This document shows, piece by piece, positions 51,330 to 61,661 of a stretch of 64,000 nt of DNA (its first letter is position 1; every line of letters begins with the position of its first letter). Origin of the DNA: Gracilaria vermiculophylla (Eukaryota > Rhodophyta > Florideophyceae > Gracilariales > Gracilariaceae); contig JAHNZQ020000004.1 in the NCBI GenBank assembly GCA_019155205.2, positions 972,135 through 1,036,134 of the forward strand, written 5' to 3'. The translations under genes were made by a program, and so were the position numbers. The notes under the pieces are model-generated. The model made no database searches, was not told the origin of the DNA, and was given only the letters and a program-made list of their open reading frames with translations.

Positions 51330-54110
51330 ATGGGCAACGATCAGGCAGTTTCGAACGCGGTCGACCCTGCGGCTCTGATGCTGAGATGGTCTGCGTTTTT
51401 ATTATGGACGTCCCTTATATGGATGAAATATCTCTTTAACCTTGTCAGGAATTTTGGGGCTAGAGAAAAGTCGCAGCTCCCCCTGGTATTTGGAAAGGGC
51501 GGGGTAGCCAAGGGAAAAACGGTCCTTGTAACCACCGGTCGCCAAGCCAAGACGCTGCACACTGTGCGCGCCTTGAAAGATGTCGGTGCAACTGTCATTG
51601 TCTCAGACTATGATTTCATCAGTGCGTCGGCTCTTAGTCTCGCCTGTGACAAATTTATTGTGCTTCCTTCACTTGACGCGAACAATATTCAGTCCTGGGT
51701 TCAAAACTTTCGTAATGTTCTAGTTGACAACAATGTCGACATAGTGCTCCCAGTCAGCACTATCAACGAAGTGCTTTTCCTAGGCTTGGCAAGGCAACAA
51801 CTTGAAAACGAACTTCCCCACGTCCAGTGGCTATGCCCTGATCTTGACACCGCCCTGAAGCTCGACGACAGAGCTCAGTTCTCAGACTTGTGTGAAAAAT
51901 ATGGAGTTGTTGTCCCGGACAGTGGGGTGCTCACATCGTCAGCTCGCGCAAAGAAAATTGCCATCGACTACGATCATGGTATCATCTTGAAGCGAATACA
52001 GTCATCTGTCAATCGCAAGGAAGAGATCGTGCACATCCAACCCGAGGATGTGGTACCTAGCTTTGTGCAACCATCCTCAGCGGATCCATGGCAGTGGCAA
52101 AGATTTATCTCTGGCAGAGAATTTTCCGTGTGGTATGTGTGTCTAAACGGCAAAGTCACGTTTACCGGCTGTTACTGCTCGCAACCTGACCTTGTGCACT
52201 TCGATCCTGCTCCCATCGATGATGAATTGGACAAATCGCTCCGCAAATTTATTAGTTGTTTAAAGCTCACTGGCCAATACGCTTTTGACTTCATTCAGGA
52301 CGAGACCACAGGACGAAACTTTGTCATTGAATGTAACCCTAGAGCCTCATCAATTTTAGAAACCGTTTCCGAAACCCCGATGTGGGGGGAGTCATTCTTT
52401 GGTGTTGACGTCACGAAGAGGACTATACACAGCACCGTGGGTTTCGTTTATCACCGCAACTGCTGGCCTTTGACATCACGATCTGAAGGATTCTTCAAAT
52501 TTAATGACCCTCTGCCCTTTTTCGGTGCCGAAGTTGTATGGCCTCTGAATGCAATTGCATTGAAAGGTCTTGGTAAAAATGGCTACCAAAAGATCGATGT
52601 GAACATTTGCAAAATCATAACAGATGGAAAATCGCCCGGGCGCAACCTCCAGTTATTCCGGAAGAAACTTGTTAGCAAGCAAGTTTCTTTTGCTTTGCAG
52701 TCATTGCAATATGTTGACACTCTTTTCCTGGACGCTTCTCTTCCTGATGCGCAGACTGTATTGAAGAAGTGCGATGCCATGGGAGTGAAAACTATTCTGC
52801 TTCGTGAGAAGGAGGCTGTACTTCCATCCGACATGATGGCATCTGACGAAATTGTTGTGTCATCAAATGGAAACATTTCTGATGAATCTCTATCCCAGCG
52901 CTCGCAGGGTGAAACGCGTATGCTGTTAGGGCCGAAACTTTCTCATTCAACAGGATCACTATCCGATGTATCATATCGCATAGTAAAATCTGGACGCACT
53001 TGGTATGCGAGAAACGAAATTCCTCTCCGTAAGCTGCGCATACTTCATGTCATGGGCTCCGGTGTGAATGAATTCTATGAGACGCTTTCGACAAGATACG
53101 GGTATGACTGTATAGCGAACGTCGGTACAGACGGACGTTTTGAACATTTCATTGTGCAAATCAGCCCATCCGCTGGATGGAGTGTGGAGCCTTTCGTAAG
53201 TGAATCACATATTAAGCACAAAGGGGAGTGGATTTCTCCTGGCCAGGCCATACTGAAGATCGAGATGCTCGGAATCGATGTCGTACTTCCGCATATGTAT
53301 GATTATGAGGGAATGACTGCTGTCCGTTCGATCTTTGAAATATTGAAAATACCGTTACTTGGTTGCTCAGCCGATGCACTTGCCCTATCAACAAACAAAG
53401 CACGTACTAATGCTTGCGCTCGTATCGCTGGTGTGCGAGTTCCGAACTTTGAAACGCTTAAAGAAGGAGAAAACCCATCACTGCCATTGCCATTTGTCAT
53501 AAAACCCAGTGAAGAAGATAACTCTCAAGGTATTACAGTTGTGTACGAGAAGGAGAAAATTGATGAGGCTTTGTTTACTGCTTTCCAGTTTTGTGATGAA
53601 GTAATGTGCGAGGAATTCATTGCTCCAGGGAGGGAAGTACGGGTTGCTGTCGTCGAGAATAGTAATGGACACTTGGAAATGTTACCTGTCATTGAGTACT
53701 TCGTATCAGAGGCTGATCCAGTGAGGACTACGGCACACAAACTGAATACAACGAAGAGCGGCTCAGTCACCAAACTTGTGGGGGGAGCTCCAGGAGGCGT
53801 TACTCTTCCAGCTTCGATTGACACAATTCTTCACGACAAACTTTACGAAATGGTAACAACTGCGCACAAATCGTTAGGATGCAGGGATTACAGCATCTAC
53901 GATATACGCGTCGATACTGATGGAGAACCAGTAATGCTGGAAACATGTTTATATTGTTCATTTGCTCCAACCAGTGTGCTAGTGAAGATGCAAGCGGCCA
54001 TTGGAATTGACACACGTCAATTATTTAACCGACTATTTGAGAGAACGTTAACCAGAAGACTGATTGTGAATGAGGCGCCGCAAGGTACCCAAATGAAGCG
54101 GCGAGGCTAA
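51330..54110 (+). CDS. MysC-MysD fusion: mycosporine-glycine synthase plus D-Ala-D-Ala ligase-like enzyme
   Basis: The 926-residue protein starts at the ATG at 51330. A hydrophobic helix (about 16-40, MLRWSAFLLWTSLIWMKYL) suggests membrane association. Residues ~60-440 are an ATP-grasp ligase like cyanobacterial MysC (KTVLVTTGRQAKTLHTVRAL, WQWQRFISGREFSV, GQYAFDFIQD, NFVIECNPRASS). Residues ~445-575 form a linker. Residues ~580-905 are a D-Ala-D-Ala ligase-like ATP-grasp domain like MysD (RILHVMGSGVNEFYETLS, LPHMYDYEGMTAVR, LPFVIKPSEEDNSQGITVV, CEEFIAPGREVRVAVVE, PVMLETCLYCSFAPTSV). MysC-type enzymes add glycine to 4-deoxygadusol to give mycosporine-glycine, and MysD-type enzymes add a second amino acid (often Ser or Thr) to give imino-MAAs such as shinorine or porphyra-334. 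Single exon. Confidence 0.93.
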   Translation: MGNDQAVSNAVDPAALMLRWSAFLLWTSLIWMKYLFNLVRNFGAREKSQLPLVFGKGGVAKGKTVLVTTGRQAKTLHTVRALKDVGATVIVSDYDFISASALSLACDKFIVLPSLDANNIQSWVQNFRNVLVDNNVDIVLPVSTINEVLFLGLARQQLENELPHVQWLCPDLDTALKLDDRAQFSDLCEKYGVVVPDSGVLTSSARAKKIAIDYDHGIILKRIQSSVNRKEEIVHIQPEDVVPSFVQPSSADPWQWQRFISGREFSVWYVCLNGKVTFTGCYCSQPDLVHFDPAPIDDELDKSLRKFISCLKLTGQYAFDFIQDETTGRNFVIECNPRASSILETVSETPMWGESFFGVDVTKRTIHSTVGFVYHRNCWPLTSRSEGFFKFNDPLPFFGAEVVWPLNAIALKGLGKNGYQKIDVNICKIITDGKSPGRNLQLFRKKLVSKQVSFALQSLQYVDTLFLDASLPDAQTVLKKCDAMGVKTILLREKEAVLPSDMMASDEIVVSSNGNISDESLSQRSQGETRMLLGPKLSHSTGSLSDVSYRIVKSGRTWYARNEIPLRKLRILHVMGSGVNEFYETLSTRYGYDCIANVGTDGRFEHFIVQISPSAGWSVEPFVSESHIKHKGEWISPGQAILKIEMLGIDVVLPHMYDYEGMTAVRSIFEILKIPLLGCSADALALSTNKARTNACARIAGVRVPNFETLKEGENPSLPLPFVIKPSEEDNSQGITVVYEKEKIDEALFTAFQFCDEVMCEEFIAPGREVRVAVVENSNGHLEMLPVIEYFVSEADPVRTTAHKLNTTKSGSVTKLVGGAPGGVTLPASIDTILHDKLYEMVTTAHKSLGCRDYSIYDIRVDTDGEPVMLETCLYCSFAPTSVLVKMQAAIGIDTRQLFNRLFERTLTRRLIVNEAPQGTQMKRRG

Positions 54111-55216
54111 CTGGGCGTCGCATGTTGCTTAAGTCATCGTTTCTACACGGAGCTGCCATGGTGACATGAAACTATGTCTCGTGATGTTTGTTTCCACTAA
54201 ATGACTGGTATAATTCTGCAAATGCCTTATGATTTCAATCATGCAGCTGCACCCTGGTCTTAGAAATTCGAACGCCGCGTGTGAATTCGCTGCCGATGTT
54301 CGTAATTACGCAGGTGTCTGCTCAACTCGCCGAACTTGAAATAAAAACCACGCTTCGCCAACGTTTGCAGAATCATACCTTATGAACATTGATGTGTCAT
54401 AACCATCAATGCCCTGTGAATGATTTGAGAACCTTTCAAAACAGCAGATTAAGAAGTGGTAGTATAACTCCTTCATTTGAAAAAGATACTCACCAAGTGA
54501 AAAGCGGCCTTGAAGTCATCGGCAGTAATGTGATTAAGCAACTCGCAATGTGCTCCAGCTGCAATGCCATTTCATGCGAGGCAAAGATTGTCAGAAGGGC
54601 AAGCTTTGGACATTCTCTTTGCCACTGAATATTGTAACTTCGTGTTTTCAAACGAAAGTGACCAGCCCACATCGATAGGACATCGATATGAGCATCGTTC
54701 TGTTGGCAATTTATACGGCAGAAGCGCATATCAAGAAGATTCCTCATTTGTCTGTAAATATTCTTCGTTTGTGGACACTCATTTTAAAAAGACTTAATGA
54801 CCCCTCCCCCCTAGCTTGCTAGATCGGTTGAGATTCATGATCCCCCATACAATTCCCATGTGATTCACAAGTGCAAACTTCGTTGAACTGGAGGTATTCG
54901 AGCTCTCAAATCAGAGAATATCCCAACTGAAATGACCGAGCACAATAGAAGATTCCAGCCTATCGATGAGCGTGTTTGCTACCTGGCATGTCGATGGCAA
55001 CCTTGCTTTTAACAAATCCGACAACGGCCGTGATATATCTACGCGGATCTGTGGGTGAAGTACCAAAAGTACCGATCCCCAGTTCCCATTGAAAAGCCCA
55101 TTAATATTCTCCGATGTGATCCGACCTCATCAATTGGGTATCCAAACCCTCGTGTTCGTTAATCGCAACTCACAAAAAAATGGATTGTGACCAATTAGTA
55201 GAATTCCACCGGAGGC
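54111..55216. other. Convergent intergenic region
   Basis: About 1.1 kb between the 3' ends of the MysC-MysD gene and the aspartyl-protease-like gene. No gene or repeat recognised. Confidence 0.5.
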
Positions 55217-56944
55217 CTAAAACGTTTCAATATCTTGCTCTTCGTACTCCTCAAGCAATTGATATCGATTCCGCTGTTGTCTCTTCCGATACACCAGTAC
55301 CAGAACGAAAACAATGGCGATTCCGAGCAAACCTCCTATAAGGATCCCGAAGTACCACCCAGAACCCCCTACCGCGAAACAGGCACAGAATGCTCCTGTG
55401 CAAAACGGGTAGGGCATTTTGCTTGCTTCGTGGATTGGCACGCATCGCCCTGTCTGATAACCAAAGCTACAATTTGATTGTTTGGCACAACTTGAGCAGG
55501 ATCCCTGAGCACGGCATACTTCTGCTTCTTCCAGTTGCTGTTCCTCTTCGATATCTGCGTTCGAATCGGTTTCGAGTGCTGGTGCAGAGTCGGCAGTGAG
55601 CAAAACACCTTTGTCTCTCTCTTCGTTTGATGCTGGTAATCCTTCCTCAGAACCAGTCTCAGGACCGCAGTTCTTTGTGTTGGCTTCGGCAACACCAACT
55701 CTGTATGCGCCACGGTCAAACACCACTGCATACCTTTTTAATACGGCAGCACCTAATAATAACCCGTACCCTTTCTTCAGAAGACTGTCGGTGGCTATCA
55801 TGGCCACACATCGCTGTCGTTTGCCATCTACCACTCGGTACTTGATGAGATAGTCGTCGGGGTTTAGAGTTATCGCAACTTGGTCTATTAGAGGGATCGT
55901 TATGCTTGGCATCGCTGCGACTGTCTCCTCCGGTATGTATGAACAAAGCTGAGGACGGAACCAGCTAACCGTGCTGCAGAGATCCGGAATATGGCAATAA
56001 TGCTCCATGAGATGGTCCAAAACATTAAGAAACGTTGACTTGGAAAACGCTATTTGCGTTGTAGCAGTTGACCACACTGCCGCTGTTATTGAGGGAACGC
56101 TCACTGTTCTGTTCGCGATTTTCCATTCGGGCTTCGCAGGAATTACAAAACGGTTCGGATCGGGGGCATCTTGCAAAGGAATGTACTTGTAGTCTGAAAT
56201 GGACAAAGACTTATCCGCCGCGCCAAGGACGAGGGTTCCTCCAAAGCGAGACACGCACATGGTAAAAACATTTTCGATGCCGGTATGATTGACAATTGCA
56301 TCCATAGCGGGAGGTATGCAAGCTGGATGACATGCACCCTGTTTAAAGGCCATGCCTAGCACCCCGTCTGTGTAAGGAAGCTCGAAGTTTCGAGACTCTT
56401 CGTGCATGGCACCAAAAAATAGAGGTGTCTGAAGACCGCCGATTCGAAGTATGTCTCTGTACAAGGTTCCGTTGCCGCTGGAGCCGTCACCGTAAAACAT
56501 GTTGAAGGCGCAATTCTCCGTATCCTTCACACAACAATTGCCTGACTTGGAGCACTTAAAGCACTTTTTAGAGTTGCATTGGTTGGAAACAGGTTTGCAG
56601 ATTTGGTCCTCGCACGGAACTACAGCGGCCTCTTTTGAAGAGGTGGGATCATAACGATGGTCACCGGTGCGACAGCCGACACAGCCGTGGCGAGGAACTA
56701 TGAGGGACGAGTAAGACGTATCAACCTGCAACGTGAGCTGCTGGCCGCCGACAGAGGCATTGACGAAAAAGCCAGATACGTGCAGCAGACCACCAGAAAG
56801 TGGTAGCGTCACCGGTGCAGCCGCCGATCTTGTGACAGTTGAGAAAAACGGAGTGAGTTGAGATTGAGCGGCGGGAAAGGTCGCACTGAATGTAAGGTAT
56901 AAAACGGACAGAAAAGCTGATGTGGAGGATGTGAACGAGATCAT
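55217..56944 (-). CDS. Membrane-anchored aspartyl-protease-like protein, second catalytic Asp replaced
   Basis: The 575-residue protein has an N-terminal signal peptide (about 1-28), a pepsin-type fold, a Cys-rich PSI-like module (CRAQGSCSSCAKQSNC, about 483-510), one transmembrane helix (about 525-547) and a basic then acidic cytosolic tail. The first active-site motif is VDTSYSS (D75, where DTGSS is usual), and the flap Tyr is present (FYGDGSSG, Y151). At the second site the expected DTG/DSG triplet reads STA (AVWSTATTQI, S292), so the second catalytic Asp is missing. Two-Asp catalysis should therefore be lost. It may be a pseudo-protease receptor or scaffold, or use an unusual mechanism. 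Several Cys pairs fit an extracellular protein. Single exon. Confidence 0.85.
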   Translation of the reverse strand: MISFTSSTSAFLSVLYLTFSATFPAAQSQLTPFFSTVTRSAAAPVTLPLSGGLLHVSGFFVNASVGGQQLTLQVDTSYSSLIVPRHGCVGCRTGDHRYDPTSSKEAAVVPCEDQICKPVSNQCNSKKCFKCSKSGNCCVKDTENCAFNMFYGDGSSGNGTLYRDILRIGGLQTPLFFGAMHEESRNFELPYTDGVLGMAFKQGACHPACIPPAMDAIVNHTGIENVFTMCVSRFGGTLVLGAADKSLSISDYKYIPLQDAPDPNRFVIPAKPEWKIANRTVSVPSITAAVWSTATTQIAFSKSTFLNVLDHLMEHYCHIPDLCSTVSWFRPQLCSYIPEETVAAMPSITIPLIDQVAITLNPDDYLIKYRVVDGKRQRCVAMIATDSLLKKGYGLLLGAAVLKRYAVVFDRGAYRVGVAEANTKNCGPETGSEEGLPASNEERDKGVLLTADSAPALETDSNADIEEEQQLEEAEVCRAQGSCSSCAKQSNCSFGYQTGRCVPIHEASKMPYPFCTGAFCACFAVGGSGWYFGILIGGLLGIAIVFVLVLVYRKRQQRNRYQLLEEYEEQDIETF

Positions 56945-57941
56945 GGTGAGTGGAAGAAGTTTCCAAGCAGCAAATCGTGTGATTGAGTAAGCAGAACTGA
57001 GAAAAGCGGTGCAAACGTGGTCACATCGACACTCATGACCCGGAGGAAAAGCAAAGCAAGCGCGAAATCAGAGCGTGGCATATACGCGGGACTGAAGGCG
57101 ACAAGGCGCCTGGATCAGCCACTCGAAGTAAGTACGGTCAGAGTAGTGCTCGAACGCGCGCGGGCCGGTGAAGCAGATGAGCAACACGTCATGTGCACAA
57201 ACCGGGGCAGCGCGTGTGGCCCAGGCTGTCAGCAAAGCCGCATGGTGGTGCCCACCCCAGACATCATGACGGATCCCACATTGCTGGCAGGATGTCACAA
57301 CTAAAACAGCATTACATACACTTTACAGTTTCTCAAAAGAACACTAATCTCGACCGGAGGTGCACAAACTCGAATCGGCATCGTTTTGCTATCGACTGCT
57401 GTTGGTACCCTTCGAAGGGTACAATACAGTACTGGATCCCCAGCCGATCCAATTTGGCCCGATAAAACAGCACAAATTAGGAGCACATCTTAAATTTGTG
57501 ACTTGTCGACCTCACGGCTTATCTCAAAGCCGCTGCTAAAAACGTATTCGTCTGGTGGAGCTCAAGAATGAGTACTGCATGTTCCACCGTACCTCTAATG
57601 AGAACTTTTGAAGTCGACTAGGAGGCGCAGGAATTGAGCTGATGCACTCACCTATGTGAGGCAAACGAATTGGTTATGTGGCTGTCGCTCTTCAATAAAG
57701 ATTCTGCCCCAGGCACTACAGCACGCTCTAGTGTTTGGTTTTATGTTTCGCGTCCATAATTGGTGACAGCCGGGCGTTGAGGTTTTCGAATCGTCCTTCC
57801 CCTGCGCCAAATACTTTGAAGGTTGAACAACTGTTTATCTGTGCAAACACTAAATATCTATGTTTGCGTCACATCTGCTAACACTTTCTGTTAAGTATGG
57901 AGCAAAAAGCCAGCGATATCGATGGGCAGCAGCTTCACGAT
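56945..57941. other. Gene-free spacer
   Basis: Between the start of the protease-like gene and the 3' end of the hydrolase gene. A CCTTCGAAGG palindrome lies near 57410-57420. No gene seen. Confidence 0.5.
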
Positions 57942-58979
57942 TCACGAGGATCGAATAAAGGCCTGTCGCAGAGCTCTCAGTGTGATGGCGAAGACCTGAG
58001 GATCACGGAACAACTCCGTAAAGTGATCCAATCCTTCAATAGGTTCCAAGTTAAGGCTACCTCCAAGAGAGGTAAACACTGGTTTTAAAATCTGGGCGGA
58101 CAGGTTCGCGAACACAAACGGAACGACGTCATCAGCTGTTCCGTGAATCATGGTTATATTGAAACGTCTGCGCGTTGTATCGTACGCTGGAAAGTCGGGC
58201 TGAATATAATCACCAGCCCTCGGTAAGCTGCCTGAGATGACAACGGCGCCCGCCAAATCCAGTCCAGTGGACATGACAGCCTCCAACGTTGTGAAGCCCC
58301 CAAGAGAGTGTCCCAAAACCGCAACACGTGAAATTGGTATGGAAGCCTTGCATATCTGCGAGCGCACGGTGAATTCGACAAACTGCGACGCGCGGTAGAG
58401 ACCCAGTCGATCGTTTTCAGCTGCAATCACATCCTCTAAGGCGAGGGACCTTGGCGGAGGAAGAAGATCAAAATAGGCACGAGCCACTGGTCTGGGTGGC
58501 GATATGAATGTCGCGAACGTGATGCGACGGAAATGGTACAAGGGAAATTCAATACGGATTCGGGAAGTGAAACCAGGATCAGTAGCCAGTATGCGAGCTA
58601 AAACTGGAATGAGCGAAGCCTCATTGCCAGGCCCCACTATCCCATGCAGAACCACAATTGCGTAACGCGCTGGGCGTGGGGGCTCAAACGAGAAACCGTG
58701 TGGAGAGCAAAGAAGCTTGTGCCCAGTGACAGGAATGGTGTCCTCGCACGTGAAGTTGAATCTGGCAACAATGTCGAGGAGCTGCTGCTGGGTAACATTT
58801 AGTTCAGACGGGGGGATTATAGATGGTTCGTAGTACGTTGTAGTCCACGGCGGACGGGAAAGACGAAGCGCAGTGCACGGGAAATACTCCCTGATGATGT
58901 CTAACGGGCTCCAGGCCGCAACGAGGGAAGTGCATGCCGCGAAAAGCAGCGGTAGAAGGAGGGCGGCGAGACGTGGCAT
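57942..58979 (-). CDS. Secreted alpha/beta-hydrolase (lipase/esterase-like)
   Basis: The 345-residue protein starts MPRLAALLLPLLFAA at 58979, a clear signal peptide that ends near residue 22. The alpha/beta-hydrolase core includes the oxyanion region VVLHGIVGPGN (about 109-119), the nucleophile elbow GHSLGG (Ser 225), an acid in HGTADDVVPF (Asp 283 or 284) and the catalytic His in LDHF (His 319). This is a complete triad. The family includes esterases, lipases and chlorophyllase-like enzymes, and the substrate cannot be read. Several N-x-S/T sites suit a secreted glycoprotein. Upstream in-frame codons before the ATG are excluded because they would bury the signal peptide. Single exon. Confidence 0.85.
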   Translation of the reverse strand: MPRLAALLLPLLFAACTSLVAAWSPLDIIREYFPCTALRLSRPPWTTTYYEPSIIPPSELNVTQQQLLDIVARFNFTCEDTIPVTGHKLLCSPHGFSFEPPRPARYAIVVLHGIVGPGNEASLIPVLARILATDPGFTSRIRIEFPLYHFRRITFATFISPPRPVARAYFDLLPPPRSLALEDVIAAENDRLGLYRASQFVEFTVRSQICKASIPISRVAVLGHSLGGFTTLEAVMSTGLDLAGAVVISGSLPRAGDYIQPDFPAYDTTRRRFNITMIHGTADDVVPFVFANLSAQILKPVFTSLGGSLNLEPIEGLDHFTELFRDPQVFAITLRALRQAFIRSS

Positions 58980-59391
58980 GGATGCGGGGTGGCTGAAGAA
59001 ATGCAAGTGAACTGCTTTGAAGTGTAGTGGAATCACAGAAGCGTCACAGGAAACGTCACAAAGTTTTTAAGTGGGCGACCGTCTACACCCCTTTCCTCAA
59101 CAGTCGCGCACGAGCTTCAACCGTTTGGAACCGGAAACTCCATATTCTTACGTTACATTGTTGCATTAGGACAAAACCAATGACTGATCTATGGTGATAA
59201 GATCACCCATTAAATGAAGCGTTGCTGATGGCCGTTCCGAGCAGGCGCAAACTGACGGATACACGCCCATTTTGGCCTTCTTACAGTCCGCGAAACCTGA
59301 CTAAGGCCACAAGCTTCTTCCTTACTGTCACAACATCTGATAGGGAAAGAGGCAAGGTGGCAGACTTGTTTCTTGCAACAGGTGTCCAGTA
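58980..59391. other. Spacer before the transposon cluster
   Basis: Upstream region of the hydrolase gene. GC drops sharply towards 59.4 kb, where transposon-derived DNA starts. No gene seen. Confidence 0.5.
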
Positions 59392-60730
59392 CGTTTCAAA
59401 ACCATATTACCCCTCAAAAGTGCGCCAAAATTGTACTGTAGACTAGAATTTGCACATACAGTCTTTCAAAATCATAACACGTCGGTGTCGAAGTACAAAA
59501 ATTGTGATTTTGGTACTGTACGACTACAAGCTCAAGATTTAAAATAAATTCAAGTCCAAAAACCGTTTCAAAATAATAACAACTTTACTAAGTTTAAGTC
59601 TCCTTTGGCAATTCAGTATCTGATTTTTTCCACCTTTTTGCTGAATAACGAAAATACAGCGTTTGGACATCGAAGTGATGTAGTCATTGTAAAAATAGAA
59701 GTATTGTCCCAGCAATTCTTAAAACAGTTTTTCAAATCCAAAACTGCGCTAAACTGCCTTCCATGGCCATAAAGCGTTCTTGATAATAAATCCCATCCAT
59801 TTTTAATGGGTTTTACGTCTGGTGAGCGTCCTGGCCAGTACATTACCACAATACTTGCTTGTTGTAGTCAATTGGACACTACTTTAGATTTTTGTACCGG
59901 TCAATTATCTCGCTGGAATGCAAAACTTCTTCCGTGTACACAACATCTGTGAGCTAGCCTATAGTTACAAACAACTTTTTCATAGCATGCATAGTCTATA
60001 TGTGTGTGAATAAATGTAATATGTATTTTCCAATATTCTGAAATTCAAGCCATTAGCATTACAGAACCGCCTTCAGAATTTTCTGTCCGGAATTCAGAGC
60101 GTTTTTTCTTAGATTATGTCAATAAAATTTATAACAATTTATCACATCGAAATTGAATATTTTTTCGTCAGAAAAAATAACTGTATTTCATTGACTTTTC
60201 TAGTACGCGATGTTTGCAAACAAATATATTGCTTTTTGCTTATGGGTATCTTCTAAAAGGAATTTTTTTAACAATTTTTTATACTTGAAGACTTTTGTAT
60301 TGATTACATGTCAAATTATTGATTTAAAAACATTGACGTTTCAGGTTTTTGCAATTTTTTTGCATGAATTTTTTCTTTGACACAGCTTCCGTTTTCTAAC
60401 CCGTTTATGTGCAAAACATGAAAGGTGTAAACGCCTTGTTAATGTTTTTTTTTCAAATTGCTGGATTTTTAAGGATATTGGGAGTTGTAACTGGATAACG
60501 TTCTTAAAGTCGGCTAGTTTTGACATGCAATTATCTAGAAGTGTTTACTAGTATGATTTCAAGCCGTCTGGAGCGCGAAAGAGGTGGAATTCGATCCGCA
60601 ACGATGAATGTTGATGATGTAGTGCTATGATTATGAAACGGTTTTTACTTATATACTTTGCGAAAGGCGCACTACAGTATTACTTTGCCGCGTTTTTTAA
60701 GCGTTATATGATTTTGAAACGCACCGTAGT
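59392..60730 (-). mobile_element. Decayed Tc1/mariner copy A
   Basis: On the minus strand, 59613-59849 encodes the C-terminal DDE region (YWPGRSPDVKPIKNGWDLLSRTLYGHGR). A fragment at 60341-60526 matches the basic part of the N-terminal domain of copy C (SLKIQQ..., RVRKRKLC..., compared with ILKIPAT..., RRERKWKQC...). The region between is frameshifted and AT-rich. A terminal-type block at 59392-59480 runs directly into the inverted repeat at 59468-59526, and a related block in opposite orientation lies at 60624-60730. The copy is non-functional. Its exact limits are uncertain, because terminal blocks of neighbouring copies are similar. Confidence 0.75.
59468..59526 (+). repeat. Left terminal inverted repeat of the Tc1 cluster
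   Basis: Contains CACGTCGGTGTCGAAG at 59478-59493, followed by ACAAAAATTGTGATTTTGG. Its reverse complement recurs at 63941-64000. Confidence 0.85.
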
Positions 60731-60782
60731 CTATGTAGAATCGTTTCAAGAAGAGAAATACACCGTCTTCTTTCTAGTAAAA

Positions 60783-61661
60783 ATGGCTCGAGGCCCGCCA
60801 CTTTCCATGAAACAGCTTCAAATCGTAAAGTTAAACGCCGAGAAACATTCCAACAGTGCTATCGCTAGAAAGATAAAGCGTTCAAGGGTCACAATCGTTA
60901 CTTTTCTAATATATCCGACTCTTTATGGCTTAAAACGATCTCCAATATGCCCGAAGAAGCTCAGCCCAGCAGATAAAAGAGGCATTAAAAGGGAGTCGTG
61001 CAAAGGTTAAGTATTAGGCAGAAAATTTGGAATTAATCTCAATCTCAACATTTCTAAATGTACTATATACGTAGAGAAAAATAAACAGCACAAAGTTATT
61101 TAAATATAAAAAATGAAAAAAACTTTCTTTCTCCAAGACTATCACAAGCCAAATAGAGTTTACTGGTATGCAAGAAACGTCTACTGGAAAAAAATAGGAA
61201 ACTTCTATTTTTACTGATGAAAAATAGTTCAATTTGGACGGACCAGATTGCTACTAATTTTATTGTCACGGTTTTCGTAAGGAACGTCATGACTTTTATA
61301 CCAGGCATTCAGGTAGAGGCTCTGTAATGGTTTCAGTCGGCATTTTAAAAAATGTCTAACGGAAATTGCCTTTATTGAAGCAAACATGAATGCGGAAAAA
61401 TATCAAGAAGTTCTATATAATTATTTTGCTACCGTTTGGTTTGTGATTTCATGAAGAAAATTTTATTTCTCAACAAGATAATGCGCCTGTACATACTTCA
61501 TTTTCAATCAACAATTGGCTACAGGAATCTGGGGTATCTGTTTTAGAGTGGCCGGCGCGATCACCAGATTTGAACCCAGTTAAAAACGTTTTGGGACCGC
61601 TGGCGAGGATGGTTTATGCGCATGGGTGTAGTACAGTAGCTCCTACGGAAATATGGTGGTT
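60783..61661 (+). mobile_element. Decayed Tc1/mariner copy B
   Basis: The N-terminal helix-turn-helix region starts MARGPPLSMKQLQIVKLNAE at 60783 and includes NSAIARKIKRSRVT. After a stop-rich middle, the C-terminal region at about 61450-61640 reads ISQQDNAPVHTSF and VLEWPARSPDLNPVKN, the classic Tc1 DDE motif, then LARMVYAHG. Stops and frame changes between these parts show it is dead. It diverges more from A and C than they do from each other. Confidence 0.8.
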
